Shown: one piece after another, positions 16,849 to 25,220 of the stretch
Layout: each line of letters opens with the position of its first letter
Position numbering within the stretch: position 1 is the stretch's first letter
Source of the DNA: Bacteroidales bacterium
GTDB lineage: Bacteria > Bacteroidota > Bacteroidia > Bacteroidales > JAADJA01
Direction: 5' to 3'
Assembly: GCA_020438135.1 (NCBI GenBank)
Contig: JAGQVF010000125.1
Location: 1-40,528, forward strand
DNA: 40,528 bases
Position numbers and translations under genes: made by a program
The notes under the pieces: generated by a model
The model's input: only the letters and a program-made list of their open reading frames with translations
Databases searched by the model: none
What the model was told of the DNA's origin: nothing

Positions 16849-19176
16849 TCATCGTACAACCGAAAAAGAGGTTTTACTGTAAATCTTTTCTCCTTCATTT
16901 GTTTCTCCGGTTAAGATAACATCATATTCGCAGAGGTCATCAGATACATAAAACCCAGCCCTTTGCAGCTCTTGCGGGGTGGTGTAATCCCTGAAAAAGA
17001 GCAGGTTAGAAAACCAGGGCACATGTGAAGGCTGCAGTTGTAAGGTAGCACTATCGGGAGGTATAAATTCAGCAGGAAGTGTTCTATGTTTGTAATTCAC
17101 AAAAATGGCATTTTCCGGCAAAGGAATGTTCCCGAAATTATCCGTTTTTGTTTGTATAAAGATCAATCCCCTGATGGTGTAATCTCCTAACAGGTAGGTT
17201 TTGTTAAAAACGCTGATCCGGTCAATCTGTGCAGGAAACAATCCAATCAATGCAGAGGGATCGGTAACCGGAATTCCATCAACCAGAACCAGGGGATCGT
17301 TGTATGTGATCTGTGAAATGTTATCAAAAACCGTTAATTGATAACGTCCTCCTCTTTTCCTGAATTTTACCCAGGTGACTATTTCATTAAAAACTTCCTG
17401 AATTGACGACATGGCTATATAATCGGAAAGGACAAATGTTTCGACATTTCCGCCAAACCAGTCAGGAATAGCCCTCAATGGGCTTGTTTCAATTTTTACC
17501 GGCGATGCAAAGTGATCCGAAGCAGTGCTACCGAGCAGTATACTTTCCAACAACTGACGGTCGGAGGTGTCGAAACGCTGAGGTTGATCAACAAGCGGGA
17601 TAAAATCAGGCGAAAAATCATTTTGAAGCAGAATATTATAATTCTGCAAGGTATCGGTTTTAGTACACACAAATAGATCATGATTACCCTTTAAATGAGG
17701 CAGGCTGAAGAAAAATGTTCCATCAGGTCCTGTAGTACTGGTATGCAATTGCAATTTATCACTTAATACGGAAACATAAATCCTTACATTCCCCGCAGGC
17801 TGTCCGGTTCTGCCATTGTTCACCAAACCTACAAGAGAAACATCGCGTATATCAGGCAGATACCCTAAACTTTTGTTTTCTTTTAATCCTGATGCTTTAT
17901 TCGTTGAATTTAATGCATGGGATGCCATGTTCATCACGGCATCCACCTGCCTGGTGATATCTTTGGTAACATGTTCCTTAATTGCATCTCTCAGCAGAAA
18001 AGGATTTTTAATCAATTGAGCCGGCAATCCTGATGAAAGCCAGTTTACACTTCCCGCTTTCACTACCTTTAGTTGCAGATTTTTAATTTCGCTGAGATCA
18101 ACCGTTGCCGTATCAAAATCGATAAAAAGCTTATCCCCGGGTTTACAACTATTCTGTGAAACAGCTATTTCAGGCCCACTGGCTTCCTGTGCAAAAACAA
18201 AGAAAGTGGTTTTAGCAAGTATCGGGTTGCCTGGTGCTTCAACATGGAGTGTCAGCATTCCTTCGGGTAGAGACTTACCGCTGATACGAATGCCATTTAG
18301 TAACGACTCACTTTCCCATTTTTGGGTAAAAACAAGGTCTCTGTCCTGCGACCATATCAAAACTGATAATGGTCCATCAAACTCAACTGATTGAATATTA
18401 CCATACAGTTTTATCAAATATTCCTGACCCAAATCTGAAGCTGTTACTGCCACTCCGGATTCCGATGCAGGAAATGCTAGCGAAATGCTGTCACCTGAGC
18501 CATTAATTGCTTCTAAAAAATAGACCGTGGTATCAACAGGAGTAAAAACTGAAGAAGCCAGGTAAGAGCTCAGCACATGAACATCACTGTACTTTATGCC
18601 TGCTGAACCGGTAATGGCTATTCGCTGAAAATCTTTCGCATCACCTTTCGGAAAGAAAAAAGTAACCGGGTTGGGGATGTTTTGCATAAGTTTTCCAAAA
18701 CCGGTAAAGATTTCAATATCATTTATAATTTTTGACTGTGTACCGGGCAATTCAGGATTAATGACCGTAATAACCGAATACGCATATGAATGGGGATCAA
18801 AGTTGCGCATATACCTGGTATAAGCTCTGATAAAATAGGAAGAAGTGGGCAATTCATCAGGAATCTGGATGAACCCGGTCACGATTCCATTATGAAGGTA
18901 AAATTTTTCCTGTGAAATAATTTTATTATCTGCCTGAAATAGTTCAACATACAGGATATTGCTAAACCTCTGGTTATTGTGGTTTTCAATTTCACATCCA
19001 GCAGAAAACCAGATCGTTTCTCCGGCGAAATAAAGATCCCTGTCGACAGAAATTGTTACGGATTCTTTTGGCAGATCATTTTCCCCACTATTTAATCCGG
19101 CGGCAAAGAGGTTTATGTTCATTGCTCCTGCAAGAAGCAAGATCCAAAACTTTTTATTTATTCGATTTAATTCCAT
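16849..19176 (-). CDS. Exported MG2-like / TonB-plug-like domain protein
   Basis: 775 aa with a signal peptide (MELNRINKKFWILLLAGA, cleavage near AAG). Residues about 40-135 resemble a macroglobulin MG2 domain (VTISVDRDLYFAGETIWFSA ... SYFIRAYTRYMRN). About 450-515 looks like a carboxypeptidase-regulatory beta-sandwich (VSLVGLVNNGRTGQPAGNVR). About 590-690 resembles a TonB receptor plug (YNDPLVLVDGIPVTDP ... RISVFNKTYLLGDYTIRGLI), but no outer-membrane barrel follows. This MG2-plug arrangement recurs in Bacteroidota proteins of unknown role, often beside TonB receptors and DUF4249 proteins. It starts 3 nt after the preceding DUF4249 gene and is last in a five-gene operon. A periplasmic or surface accessory role in uptake is inferred. 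Confidence 0.8.
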   Translation of the reverse strand: MELNRINKKFWILLLAGAMNINLFAAGLNSGENDLPKESVTISVDRDLYFAGETIWFSAGCEIENHNNQRFSNILYVELFQADNKIISQEKFYLHNGIVTGFIQIPDELPTSSYFIRAYTRYMRNFDPHSYAYSVITVINPELPGTQSKIINDIEIFTGFGKLMQNIPNPVTFFFPKGDAKDFQRIAITGSAGIKYSDVHVLSSYLASSVFTPVDTTVYFLEAINGSGDSISLAFPASESGVAVTASDLGQEYLIKLYGNIQSVEFDGPLSVLIWSQDRDLVFTQKWESESLLNGIRISGKSLPEGMLTLHVEAPGNPILAKTTFFVFAQEASGPEIAVSQNSCKPGDKLFIDFDTATVDLSEIKNLQLKVVKAGSVNWLSSGLPAQLIKNPFLLRDAIKEHVTKDITRQVDAVMNMASHALNSTNKASGLKENKSLGYLPDIRDVSLVGLVNNGRTGQPAGNVRIYVSVLSDKLQLHTSTTGPDGTFFFSLPHLKGNHDLFVCTKTDTLQNYNILLQNDFSPDFIPLVDQPQRFDTSDRQLLESILLGSTASDHFASPVKIETSPLRAIPDWFGGNVETFVLSDYIAMSSIQEVFNEIVTWVKFRKRGGRYQLTVFDNISQITYNDPLVLVDGIPVTDPSALIGLFPAQIDRISVFNKTYLLGDYTIRGLIFIQTKTDNFGNIPLPENAIFVNYKHRTLPAEFIPPDSATLQLQPSHVPWFSNLLFFRDYTTPQELQRAGFYVSDDLCEYDVILTGETNEGEKIYSKTSFSVVR

Positions 19177-19179
19177 ACA

Positions 19180-20379
19180 TTAATCCTCCCAGAAAGCTGG
19201 CTTTTCGGTTTTTCCACCTCCCGTTCTGCAATCGATACAATATGTATTCGGAACAGCCCTGGCCCCTCCCGGGCCTGTGGTAACATACTTAGGCCATTCC
19301 CTCGGGTCATTTGTCCTGAACATCATCCCGTATTCCTCATAATCCAACTGTTGTAACATACAGTTTGAATAATACATGGGTACAATTGGTGGAGGTCTGT
19401 TTACAAATATCCTGAGGGAATCAATTCCGGCGGTGTGAAAATATCCCAGCACTGGTTCTGTATTATCTTTTATGTTGTGCACATTCCCCCGAATTTGATA
19501 TGGCAGATGGGTATACAAACTTCCACCTTCGGTATTTTGCTCCTTTACGTCCTCCCAGAATTCGAGAGCTGCATCAGATATAGTGAGCTGCCTGACAAGC
19601 AAACTATATTTTTTTGAAAATATCCTGTTATCAAACTGAATATAATGAAGGGGATAATTTTCGATTAACGGCTGACTGAGCTCATGGGTACCTGCAACAA
19701 AAACAGATGGCACTGATTCGGTTTTCCAGCAGGTTTTTAATGAATCGGGATCTGGAAAATCATGCAATGAGCCATTATAGAAATAATAAATCAAAAAATC
19801 GACATCGTATTCCCATGTTTGTTCCATGAGCCAGCGTAGGTTAAAATCTGAGCCATCCGATTCTTCAGAACTAATGTAAAATTGATAACCCGGAATATCA
19901 AAGGGGAAACTGCCGTTACTACCATATTCCACCTGTGCATAAACGGTATCGATCCCCACCGGGTCTGGAATGGTGCCGAATTCAGATTCATAAGTGTTGC
20001 CATCGGGTTTGCGGATCCTCAGTTTGTAAGCCTTACCGACTTCCCCTATGAGTTCTCCCGGCACTGACCGGTAGTTTCCGATTTCCGATTCAAACAGTTG
20101 ATATTCATTGCCATTTTCATCCAAAATAAAAACTGTACAGCCAGGTAACGGAGAATAGACAGCATTCTCAAATCCGGTTGAATTTGATAATTTCACTTCA
20201 AACGGCCCGTTTCCATTTGTGATCATACCTTCAACCGTTAAAAGGTTTTGATAACTGTTGTCGAGCTCAGGCCAGTAGGGATCTTCACACGAGGTGACAA
20301 GGACTATTAAAATGCCTGTGAAAACAGCATAAAGAAATCCAGGCCCGTGTGAATTTATTATGTTCATTTGATTATTCAT
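19180..20379 (-). CDS. DUF4249 lipoprotein, copy 2
   Basis: 399 aa. The N-terminal hydrophobic segment ends in a lipobox-like LVTSC (Cys31), so the protein should be a lipoprotein. The mature part begins with a beta-sandwich motif (NLLTVEGMITNGNGPFEVKLS), as in DUF4249, and ends with the family's Cys motif CIDCRTGGG and PAFW. It is clearly paralogous to the next gene upstream: both share DSLKTCW, similar Y-IRGNV and Y-VRGNV segments and the C-terminal CxDCR-GG block. DUF4249 proteins are regularly encoded with TonB receptors and are thought to be accessory surface lipoproteins, without an established biochemical role. The start overlaps the stop of copy 1 by 8 nt (ATGAATAA). An internal ATG at 20367 is also possible. 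Confidence 0.88.
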   Translation of the reverse strand: MNNQMNIINSHGPGFLYAVFTGILIVLVTSCEDPYWPELDNSYQNLLTVEGMITNGNGPFEVKLSNSTGFENAVYSPLPGCTVFILDENGNEYQLFESEIGNYRSVPGELIGEVGKAYKLRIRKPDGNTYESEFGTIPDPVGIDTVYAQVEYGSNGSFPFDIPGYQFYISSEESDGSDFNLRWLMEQTWEYDVDFLIYYFYNGSLHDFPDPDSLKTCWKTESVPSVFVAGTHELSQPLIENYPLHYIQFDNRIFSKKYSLLVRQLTISDAALEFWEDVKEQNTEGGSLYTHLPYQIRGNVHNIKDNTEPVLGYFHTAGIDSLRIFVNRPPPIVPMYYSNCMLQQLDYEEYGMMFRTNDPREWPKYVTTGPGGARAVPNTYCIDCRTGGGKTEKPAFWED

Positions 20380-21538
20380 CGATCCAGAATTCAGGTTTCA
20401 CAATAGTTCCACCACTTTGCCTGCAATCCATACATTCCTGTGGTGGAAGAGCTCCAGCACCTCCAGAAGTGGAAGTGGCATAAACGGGCCAGGTATTGGG
20501 TGGCGAAAGCGAGATCATTCCGAAATTTTCAACATCTACTTCGGTAATTTCGCATACCGGAAAATGGAACTGCACCGAAAAAGGTGGCCTGTCAACAAAA
20601 ATCCTTTTCTCAGTAATACCTGCAACAGTAAATTCTCCGAGAACAATTTCATCGGGATTGGAAACGCATACAACATTACCACGAACCTGGTACGGTTGCC
20701 GGGTAAATAATCCGTCCTGGTTTTCCTGCAATTCCCTGAGTTTATCCCAATATTCCCAGTTCTGTTTGCTTAGCGTGAACATGCTTACCTGCAAGCTGTA
20801 TCGAATAAATAATTCGCGGGTTTCCGTATCTACAAAATGCAATGGGAAGCGCTCCAGATTTTGTGTATTCAATTCCTCTGTTGAAGCCGTGAAAATATTT
20901 TGAACCGTATATGTTCGCCAGCAGGTTTTTAATGAATCAGGATTTGGAAATTGCCTAAGGTTGCCATTGTAGTAAAACCGAACTTTAAAATCAGCCTGAT
21001 ACTCATAAGTGGCCGACAAAAGCATCATAAAATATCGGCTTTCCCCCTCAGACTCTTTGGTATTCATATAAAACTGATAGCCTCTCAGGTCATAGATTTC
21101 ATCCTCCGCCGGCACCGATTCCAATTCAGCATAAACCCTGTCGATTTCAACGGAAGGCATTAACATCGCAAAATCAGAAACATACAAACTACCGTTGGTT
21201 GTTTTAATTTCAATCCTGTATTTTTTCCCCGGCACACCTCTGAAACCGGCTGACTCAGGTGTCAGGTAAATACCATCTTCCTGTTCGGCTAAGTACACCT
21301 CATTACCCTGCTTATCAGAAATCTTAACTTCTGCATCTGTTTCCGGAATAAACCCTGAACTGCCCGGCCTGACCGATCTCGATAGAGTAACTGTATATGG
21401 CCCAGGCTGATCGGAAATAAAACCATCCACTACAAGCAGGTTGTCGTATCCCTTTAGCTCTGGAGAATATTCATCTATACAGGTAGAACAGCCTAGCCAC
21501 ACACATAAAAACAATATGATATGCAACGTTTTATTCAT
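20372..21538 (-). CDS. DUF4249 lipoprotein, copy 1
   Basis: 388 aa. A short signal (MNKTLHIILFLCVWLGCSTC) leaves two candidate lipid-bearing cysteines (Cys17 or Cys20). The mature part follows the DUF4249 pattern: NLLVVDGFISDQPGPYTVTLS near residue 33, Y-FYNGNLRQFPNPDSLKTCW in the middle and CMDCRQSGGTIVKPEFW at the C-terminus. The paired cysteines at the end are typical of the family and may bind metal or form a disulfide, which is inference. It overlaps both neighbours by the same 8 nt, ATGAATAA, so translation of receptor, copy 1 and copy 2 is probably coupled. Substrate unknown. Confidence 0.88.
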   Translation of the reverse strand: MNKTLHIILFLCVWLGCSTCIDEYSPELKGYDNLLVVDGFISDQPGPYTVTLSRSVRPGSSGFIPETDAEVKISDKQGNEVYLAEQEDGIYLTPESAGFRGVPGKKYRIEIKTTNGSLYVSDFAMLMPSVEIDRVYAELESVPAEDEIYDLRGYQFYMNTKESEGESRYFMMLLSATYEYQADFKVRFYYNGNLRQFPNPDSLKTCWRTYTVQNIFTASTEELNTQNLERFPLHFVDTETRELFIRYSLQVSMFTLSKQNWEYWDKLRELQENQDGLFTRQPYQVRGNVVCVSNPDEIVLGEFTVAGITEKRIFVDRPPFSVQFHFPVCEITEVDVENFGMISLSPPNTWPVYATSTSGGAGALPPQECMDCRQSGGTIVKPEFWIDE

Positions 21539-24332
21539 TGTAATTCCCGAGTTTCAGGTTATATGTAACTGAAAAAATGGCTGTTCCGAAAATTGAAAGC
21601 CGGTATCCTTTTATGTTACCTTCTTCGGAACGAAAATAAACCGAATAGGCATTTCTGCGGGCGGTAAGATTATAAACCGAAACATTCCACGAACCGTGTG
21701 CAAACTTTTTAGATTTCAGGTTTCCTTCGATGTTAAATGACACATCCACCCTGAAATAATCGGGTAAACGGTATTCATTTCTTCTGGAATAATTTACCAA
21801 CTTGATGTCGTTCTGATAATAAATAGCCGTAGGGTATGTTACGGGTCTTCCGGTTGCATACACCAGGTTTCCTGAAAAACTTAACCGTTTTGAGATCTTA
21901 TAATTGGCAACCAGGTTTAAAGCGTGTGGTTTATCATAATTTGCCGGATAAGGATCTCCAAAATTATTTTGTTCGCCGGTTTCTTTATTATCAACCAAAA
22001 CCGTAGCTTTCGAAAAGGTATAATTAATCCATCCATTCAAACGGCCGGCGGGCTTTTTAATCATAGCTTCGAGTCCCCAGGCAGTGAGTTTACCCTGCAC
22101 AATTTCAGTTTCAGGAAGTTCATTGGCCAGCAACCGGGCACCATCTTTAAATTCAACCAGGTTGTTAACTTTTTTGTAATATCCTTCCAAAGAAACTTCG
22201 AAAATATCAGCCAGCACATTACCATAAATCCCGCCACTGATCTGGTTGCCTGTCATTGGCTGAATGTTGTAATCAGCCATTTTCCATGAATCTGTGGGTG
22301 AAATAGCTATGGTATTTGAAAGCATAAAAATATATTGATGAAGCCGGTTATAGCTTGCCTTTACCGAAAGGTTTTCAGCCAGTATATACCTGGCAGAAAT
22401 TCTGTAGTCAAGTCCGTTGTAAGTTTTAATTCTTTCATTATTCCCAAAACTTAAAGTATCTGAAATTCCGGTAATCCGGCGGGGTGAGCCTTCCTGATAA
22501 GTATAAATTGTTTTCGGGCCGAGATAGTTAAAAAGATTAAATCGCAAGCCACCCGACAACATCACATTTGGATTGATTTCCCATTCATCTCCAACAAATA
22601 CGCCGCTTTCGACACCCTGTTCAGGTTCAAATTTCTTTTCACTGACTTCAGAGGCTTCATTTAAAGGAAGGTAATCACCTGTGTGAGACTCGTATAAAAC
22701 AGAATTTAAACCTACAGTAAGGGTATGTGAGGCGGCAGGATTTATAATTATTCCACCTTTTATTTCGGTATGCTGCAAATCATAGGAAAGTTTATAAGCA
22801 AACTGGTCATATTCCATATTACGATCCGTATATCCGAAATTACCGCGAATCAGAGAAACTTCAAGCGACTTATCATTTCGCATATAATGGTTCCAGGTAA
22901 CTGCACCACCTGCATTGTGGTACTCATTTTCAGTAAGTCCTGCAATGTTGGCCTGATCATAACTATAATAACCGAATAACCTGATCTCATTGCTGCGATT
23001 CAGCTTCACCGCGAAATTCGCCAGCCCATCACCAAAATATGCTTTACTGTTTCGCAGGTCCAAATTTTTCACCGATCGCAATATCCAATTCGAATAGGTT
23101 GATCTCAAACCGATCATATAGCTGCTTTGATCTTTTATAACCGGTCCTTCGACCATAAGCCGTGTGGTTACCGGGCTAATACCTCCGCTTGCCCTAAAAG
23201 ATTCGAAACTCCCTGTTTTTGCAGTGATGTCAAAAACTGACGACAACCGGCCTCCGTATTCAACCGGTATACTCCCTTTATAAAGTTTAAAATCATTTAC
23301 TGTTTCAGGATTAAAAGCAGAGAAAAAACCAAATAAATGTGACGAATTATATACCGGTACCCGGTTGATATAAAACTGATTTTGGTCGGCCGGACTACCG
23401 CGCACATTAAACCCGGAAGCGCCTTCGCCCACTGTTTGAACACCCGGCAACAGCAAGGCAACCTTGATGATATCCCGCTCTCCGAGAACTACCGGTATTT
23501 CGTTCACGGTTTTGATCGAGATTTTTTCAAAGCCGGTTTGGGCATCCCGAACATTCCTGTCTTTATCGGAACTTACTACAAATTCCTCAAGCGTAAATAA
23601 TTTGGGGACGAGTGAAACATTCAGTGTTCCGTTTGATAAAATTTCGAGGCGATACTTTTCTGTTTCACTCTCCAAACTGCTAACCACCAGGGTAAATGTT
23701 CCTTTGGGCAGTGTAAATGAATAATTTCCATTTTCATCGGTGGTTGTTCCTCTTTCTGTTTCTTCGATGTAAAGATTTCCGTTTACAATGGGCGCTCCAT
23801 CAGTTGCAGAAGTTACACGGCCCGTCACAACAGCCTTACGGGATTTAATTCCGTTTTTCCTGTCGCCGATCACCACCCTTTTAGCTACCAGTTCTTTTCT
23901 GGTTTTCAAAAAATTTGTCCGTTCTTTCACCTGGCTGGTTGTATCGTATGCCACCATTATCTTTTCAGGATGATAAAAGAAATCATCCGGCAAGGTTGTT
24001 TCTAGCTTGTTCCCGGATATGAAATAGTCATTTTGCGAAGTTTTGGAGATCTTCAACCCAAGCGGTGAAAGATTTTTCTGAAGTATATCAAACAAAACCG
24101 ATGTATCGTTTTCAATGCGCACATTAAATTCGGGGATGCTGTCAGGATGATAAAAAATCCGCACATTGTATTTCGATTCGGCTTTCTGCACAAACTTTGC
24201 AAATGACAATCCGTCCATCAAGCTGTCGATCCGCTGGTTCATCTGCTGGGCATGTATGTTTTGAACAAACAACAGCGCAGCAAGGATGGCCGGCAAGATT
24301 TTAATGTGATATTTCAGATAACTTTTGCTCAC
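21531..24332 (-). CDS. TonB-dependent outer-membrane receptor with N-terminal STN domain
   Basis: 933 aa with a signal peptide ending near HAQQ. Domains: a secretin/TonB short N-terminal (STN) domain (about 35-110), a carboxypeptidase-regulatory-like domain (about 168-245, VVTGRVTSATDGAPIVNG), a plug (about 265-375, LPGVQTVGEGASGFNVRG and YGGRLSSVFDITAK), then a long beta-barrel ending in SVTYNLKLG. It is not SusC-like in the plug and has DUF4249 partners rather than SusD. STN domains usually signal to an anti-sigma factor, yet no FecI/FecR-type pair is in the window. Its start overlaps the upstream gene by 32 nt; no later Met would keep the signal peptide. Transported ligand unknown. Confidence 0.93.
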   Translation of the reverse strand: MSKSYLKYHIKILPAILAALLFVQNIHAQQMNQRIDSLMDGLSFAKFVQKAESKYNVRIFYHPDSIPEFNVRIENDTSVLFDILQKNLSPLGLKISKTSQNDYFISGNKLETTLPDDFFYHPEKIMVAYDTTSQVKERTNFLKTRKELVAKRVVIGDRKNGIKSRKAVVTGRVTSATDGAPIVNGNLYIEETERGTTTDENGNYSFTLPKGTFTLVVSSLESETEKYRLEILSNGTLNVSLVPKLFTLEEFVVSSDKDRNVRDAQTGFEKISIKTVNEIPVVLGERDIIKVALLLPGVQTVGEGASGFNVRGSPADQNQFYINRVPVYNSSHLFGFFSAFNPETVNDFKLYKGSIPVEYGGRLSSVFDITAKTGSFESFRASGGISPVTTRLMVEGPVIKDQSSYMIGLRSTYSNWILRSVKNLDLRNSKAYFGDGLANFAVKLNRSNEIRLFGYYSYDQANIAGLTENEYHNAGGAVTWNHYMRNDKSLEVSLIRGNFGYTDRNMEYDQFAYKLSYDLQHTEIKGGIIINPAASHTLTVGLNSVLYESHTGDYLPLNEASEVSEKKFEPEQGVESGVFVGDEWEINPNVMLSGGLRFNLFNYLGPKTIYTYQEGSPRRITGISDTLSFGNNERIKTYNGLDYRISARYILAENLSVKASYNRLHQYIFMLSNTIAISPTDSWKMADYNIQPMTGNQISGGIYGNVLADIFEVSLEGYYKKVNNLVEFKDGARLLANELPETEIVQGKLTAWGLEAMIKKPAGRLNGWINYTFSKATVLVDNKETGEQNNFGDPYPANYDKPHALNLVANYKISKRLSFSGNLVYATGRPVTYPTAIYYQNDIKLVNYSRRNEYRLPDYFRVDVSFNIEGNLKSKKFAHGSWNVSVYNLTARRNAYSVYFRSEEGNIKGYRLSIFGTAIFSVTYNLKLGNYNE

Positions 24333-25086
24333 AATATCGGATCAGTGCATTTAGTTCATCGTCCTGTGCTTTTTTGTATTGCAGATTCTGTTGTCGAAAA
24401 TATTTCTTCAGTTGTTTTCGGATGGGACCGAAAAATCTGAGAAACGACCTTTTGCTATTCACCCTTTCCAGTTGTTTCCCCGAAAAAATAAAATAATCGT
24501 TCATCAAACGTGAATAGGCCCCATAAGGATTTGACTGGGAATATCTTCTTACAAAATCTTTATGGTAAACCTCAAAAAACAACATGTCGCTACTTCTGTA
24601 TATAATCCTTCCAAAACCCGATACATTACCGGTTGTATCAGCTTGAGCCAGATTTTCGAAAACAAGATTTTGAATGGTAAAGGCATCAATGATTTCCGGG
24701 TCAGGAAGAAATGCCCTGGTGATGTTTTTGTCCGGTTCCGGCTTACCAATGATCAACCGATCGCTGTTTACATTGTATTTTAATTTCAGATTTATAAACC
24801 GGTCTCCTGCAATGACGGCATTTCCATAGTTCCAATCGTTTTCGGTAAGATAGGGATGGTTTTTTGCAAGGGGATGTTCAGGAATATAAACCAAACCTTT
24901 GAATAGCATGTCATCGGGGCCATATGCCTTTTCAGCCAATGCTTTCAATGAATCTACTGAAATGGTCTCCAAACCTTTTTGAACATCCTGCGTGTAGCCT
25001 GTAACAGCGATGAAAGCACAAACCAGGAATATCAGTTTCAGGCAGTGAATGAGACAATTCCGGTGGCCAAAACAGAAAGTAAACAT
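24301..25086 (-). CDS. Unrecognised exported protein, first gene of the TonB/DUF4249 operon
   Basis: 261 aa. The N-terminus has a signal-like segment (CLKLIFLVCAFIAVTGYTQ). The rest is soluble and hydrophilic, with no motif I recognise. The C-terminal third is basic and predicted helical (FLRFFGPIRKQLKKYFRQQN, then KKAQDDELNALIRYC). Position as operon leader and the 32-nt overlap with the receptor gene argue for a role linked to the receptor, for example a periplasmic partner, but that is inference only. Upstream lies an 11-bp inverted repeat (25124-25156) and then the terminator of the next operon, so this gene probably begins the transcript. The ATG at 25086 is the only start that keeps the hydrophobic N-terminus together with upstream charged residues. 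Confidence 0.75.
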   Translation of the reverse strand: MFTFCFGHRNCLIHCLKLIFLVCAFIAVTGYTQDVQKGLETISVDSLKALAEKAYGPDDMLFKGLVYIPEHPLAKNHPYLTENDWNYGNAVIAGDRFINLKLKYNVNSDRLIIGKPEPDKNITRAFLPDPEIIDAFTIQNLVFENLAQADTTGNVSGFGRIIYRSSDMLFFEVYHKDFVRRYSQSNPYGAYSRLMNDYFIFSGKQLERVNSKRSFLRFFGPIRKQLKKYFRQQNLQYKKAQDDELNALIRYCEQKLSEISH

Positions 25087-25123
25087 TTCGCAGATAAAGT
25101 TAGGAAATACATTTTCCGGATGT

Positions 25124-25156
25124 TTTCAGATCAAAAACATACATGTTGATCTGAAA
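25124..25156. promoter_or_regulatory. 11-bp perfect inverted repeat upstream of the TonB/DUF4249 operon
   Basis: Arms TTTCAGATCAA (25124-25134) and TTGATCTGAAA (25146-25156) are exactly complementary around an 11-nt AT-rich centre. The element begins 38 bp before the ATG at 25086. On neither strand is it followed by a T-tract, so it fits an operator or leader hairpin better than a terminator. A separate, typical terminator already lies at 25171-25202. Confidence 0.5.
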
Positions 25157-25170
25157 TAAAAAGGGAAAAT

Positions 25171-25202
25171 AAAAGAGGCTGCCCGTTCGAACAGCCTCTT
25201 TT
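25171..25202 (-). terminator. Rho-independent terminator of the SusC/SusD operon
   Basis: AAAAGAGGCTG (25171-25181) and CAGCCTCTTTT (25192-25202) form an 11-bp stem with a 10-nt loop, with T-runs on both strands. It lies 18 bp beyond the stop of the last gene in the minus-strand SusCD operon. It could also act on the plus strand, but no plus-strand gene reads into it. Confidence 0.85.
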
Positions 25203-25220
25203 ATTACTCCGGGAAAACGA

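Noticed and set aside
25124-25156. Interpreting the 11-bp dyad as a second terminator
   Set aside because: No T-tract follows on either strand and a standard terminator lies 15 bp away; kept as a candidate operator or leader hairpin instead.
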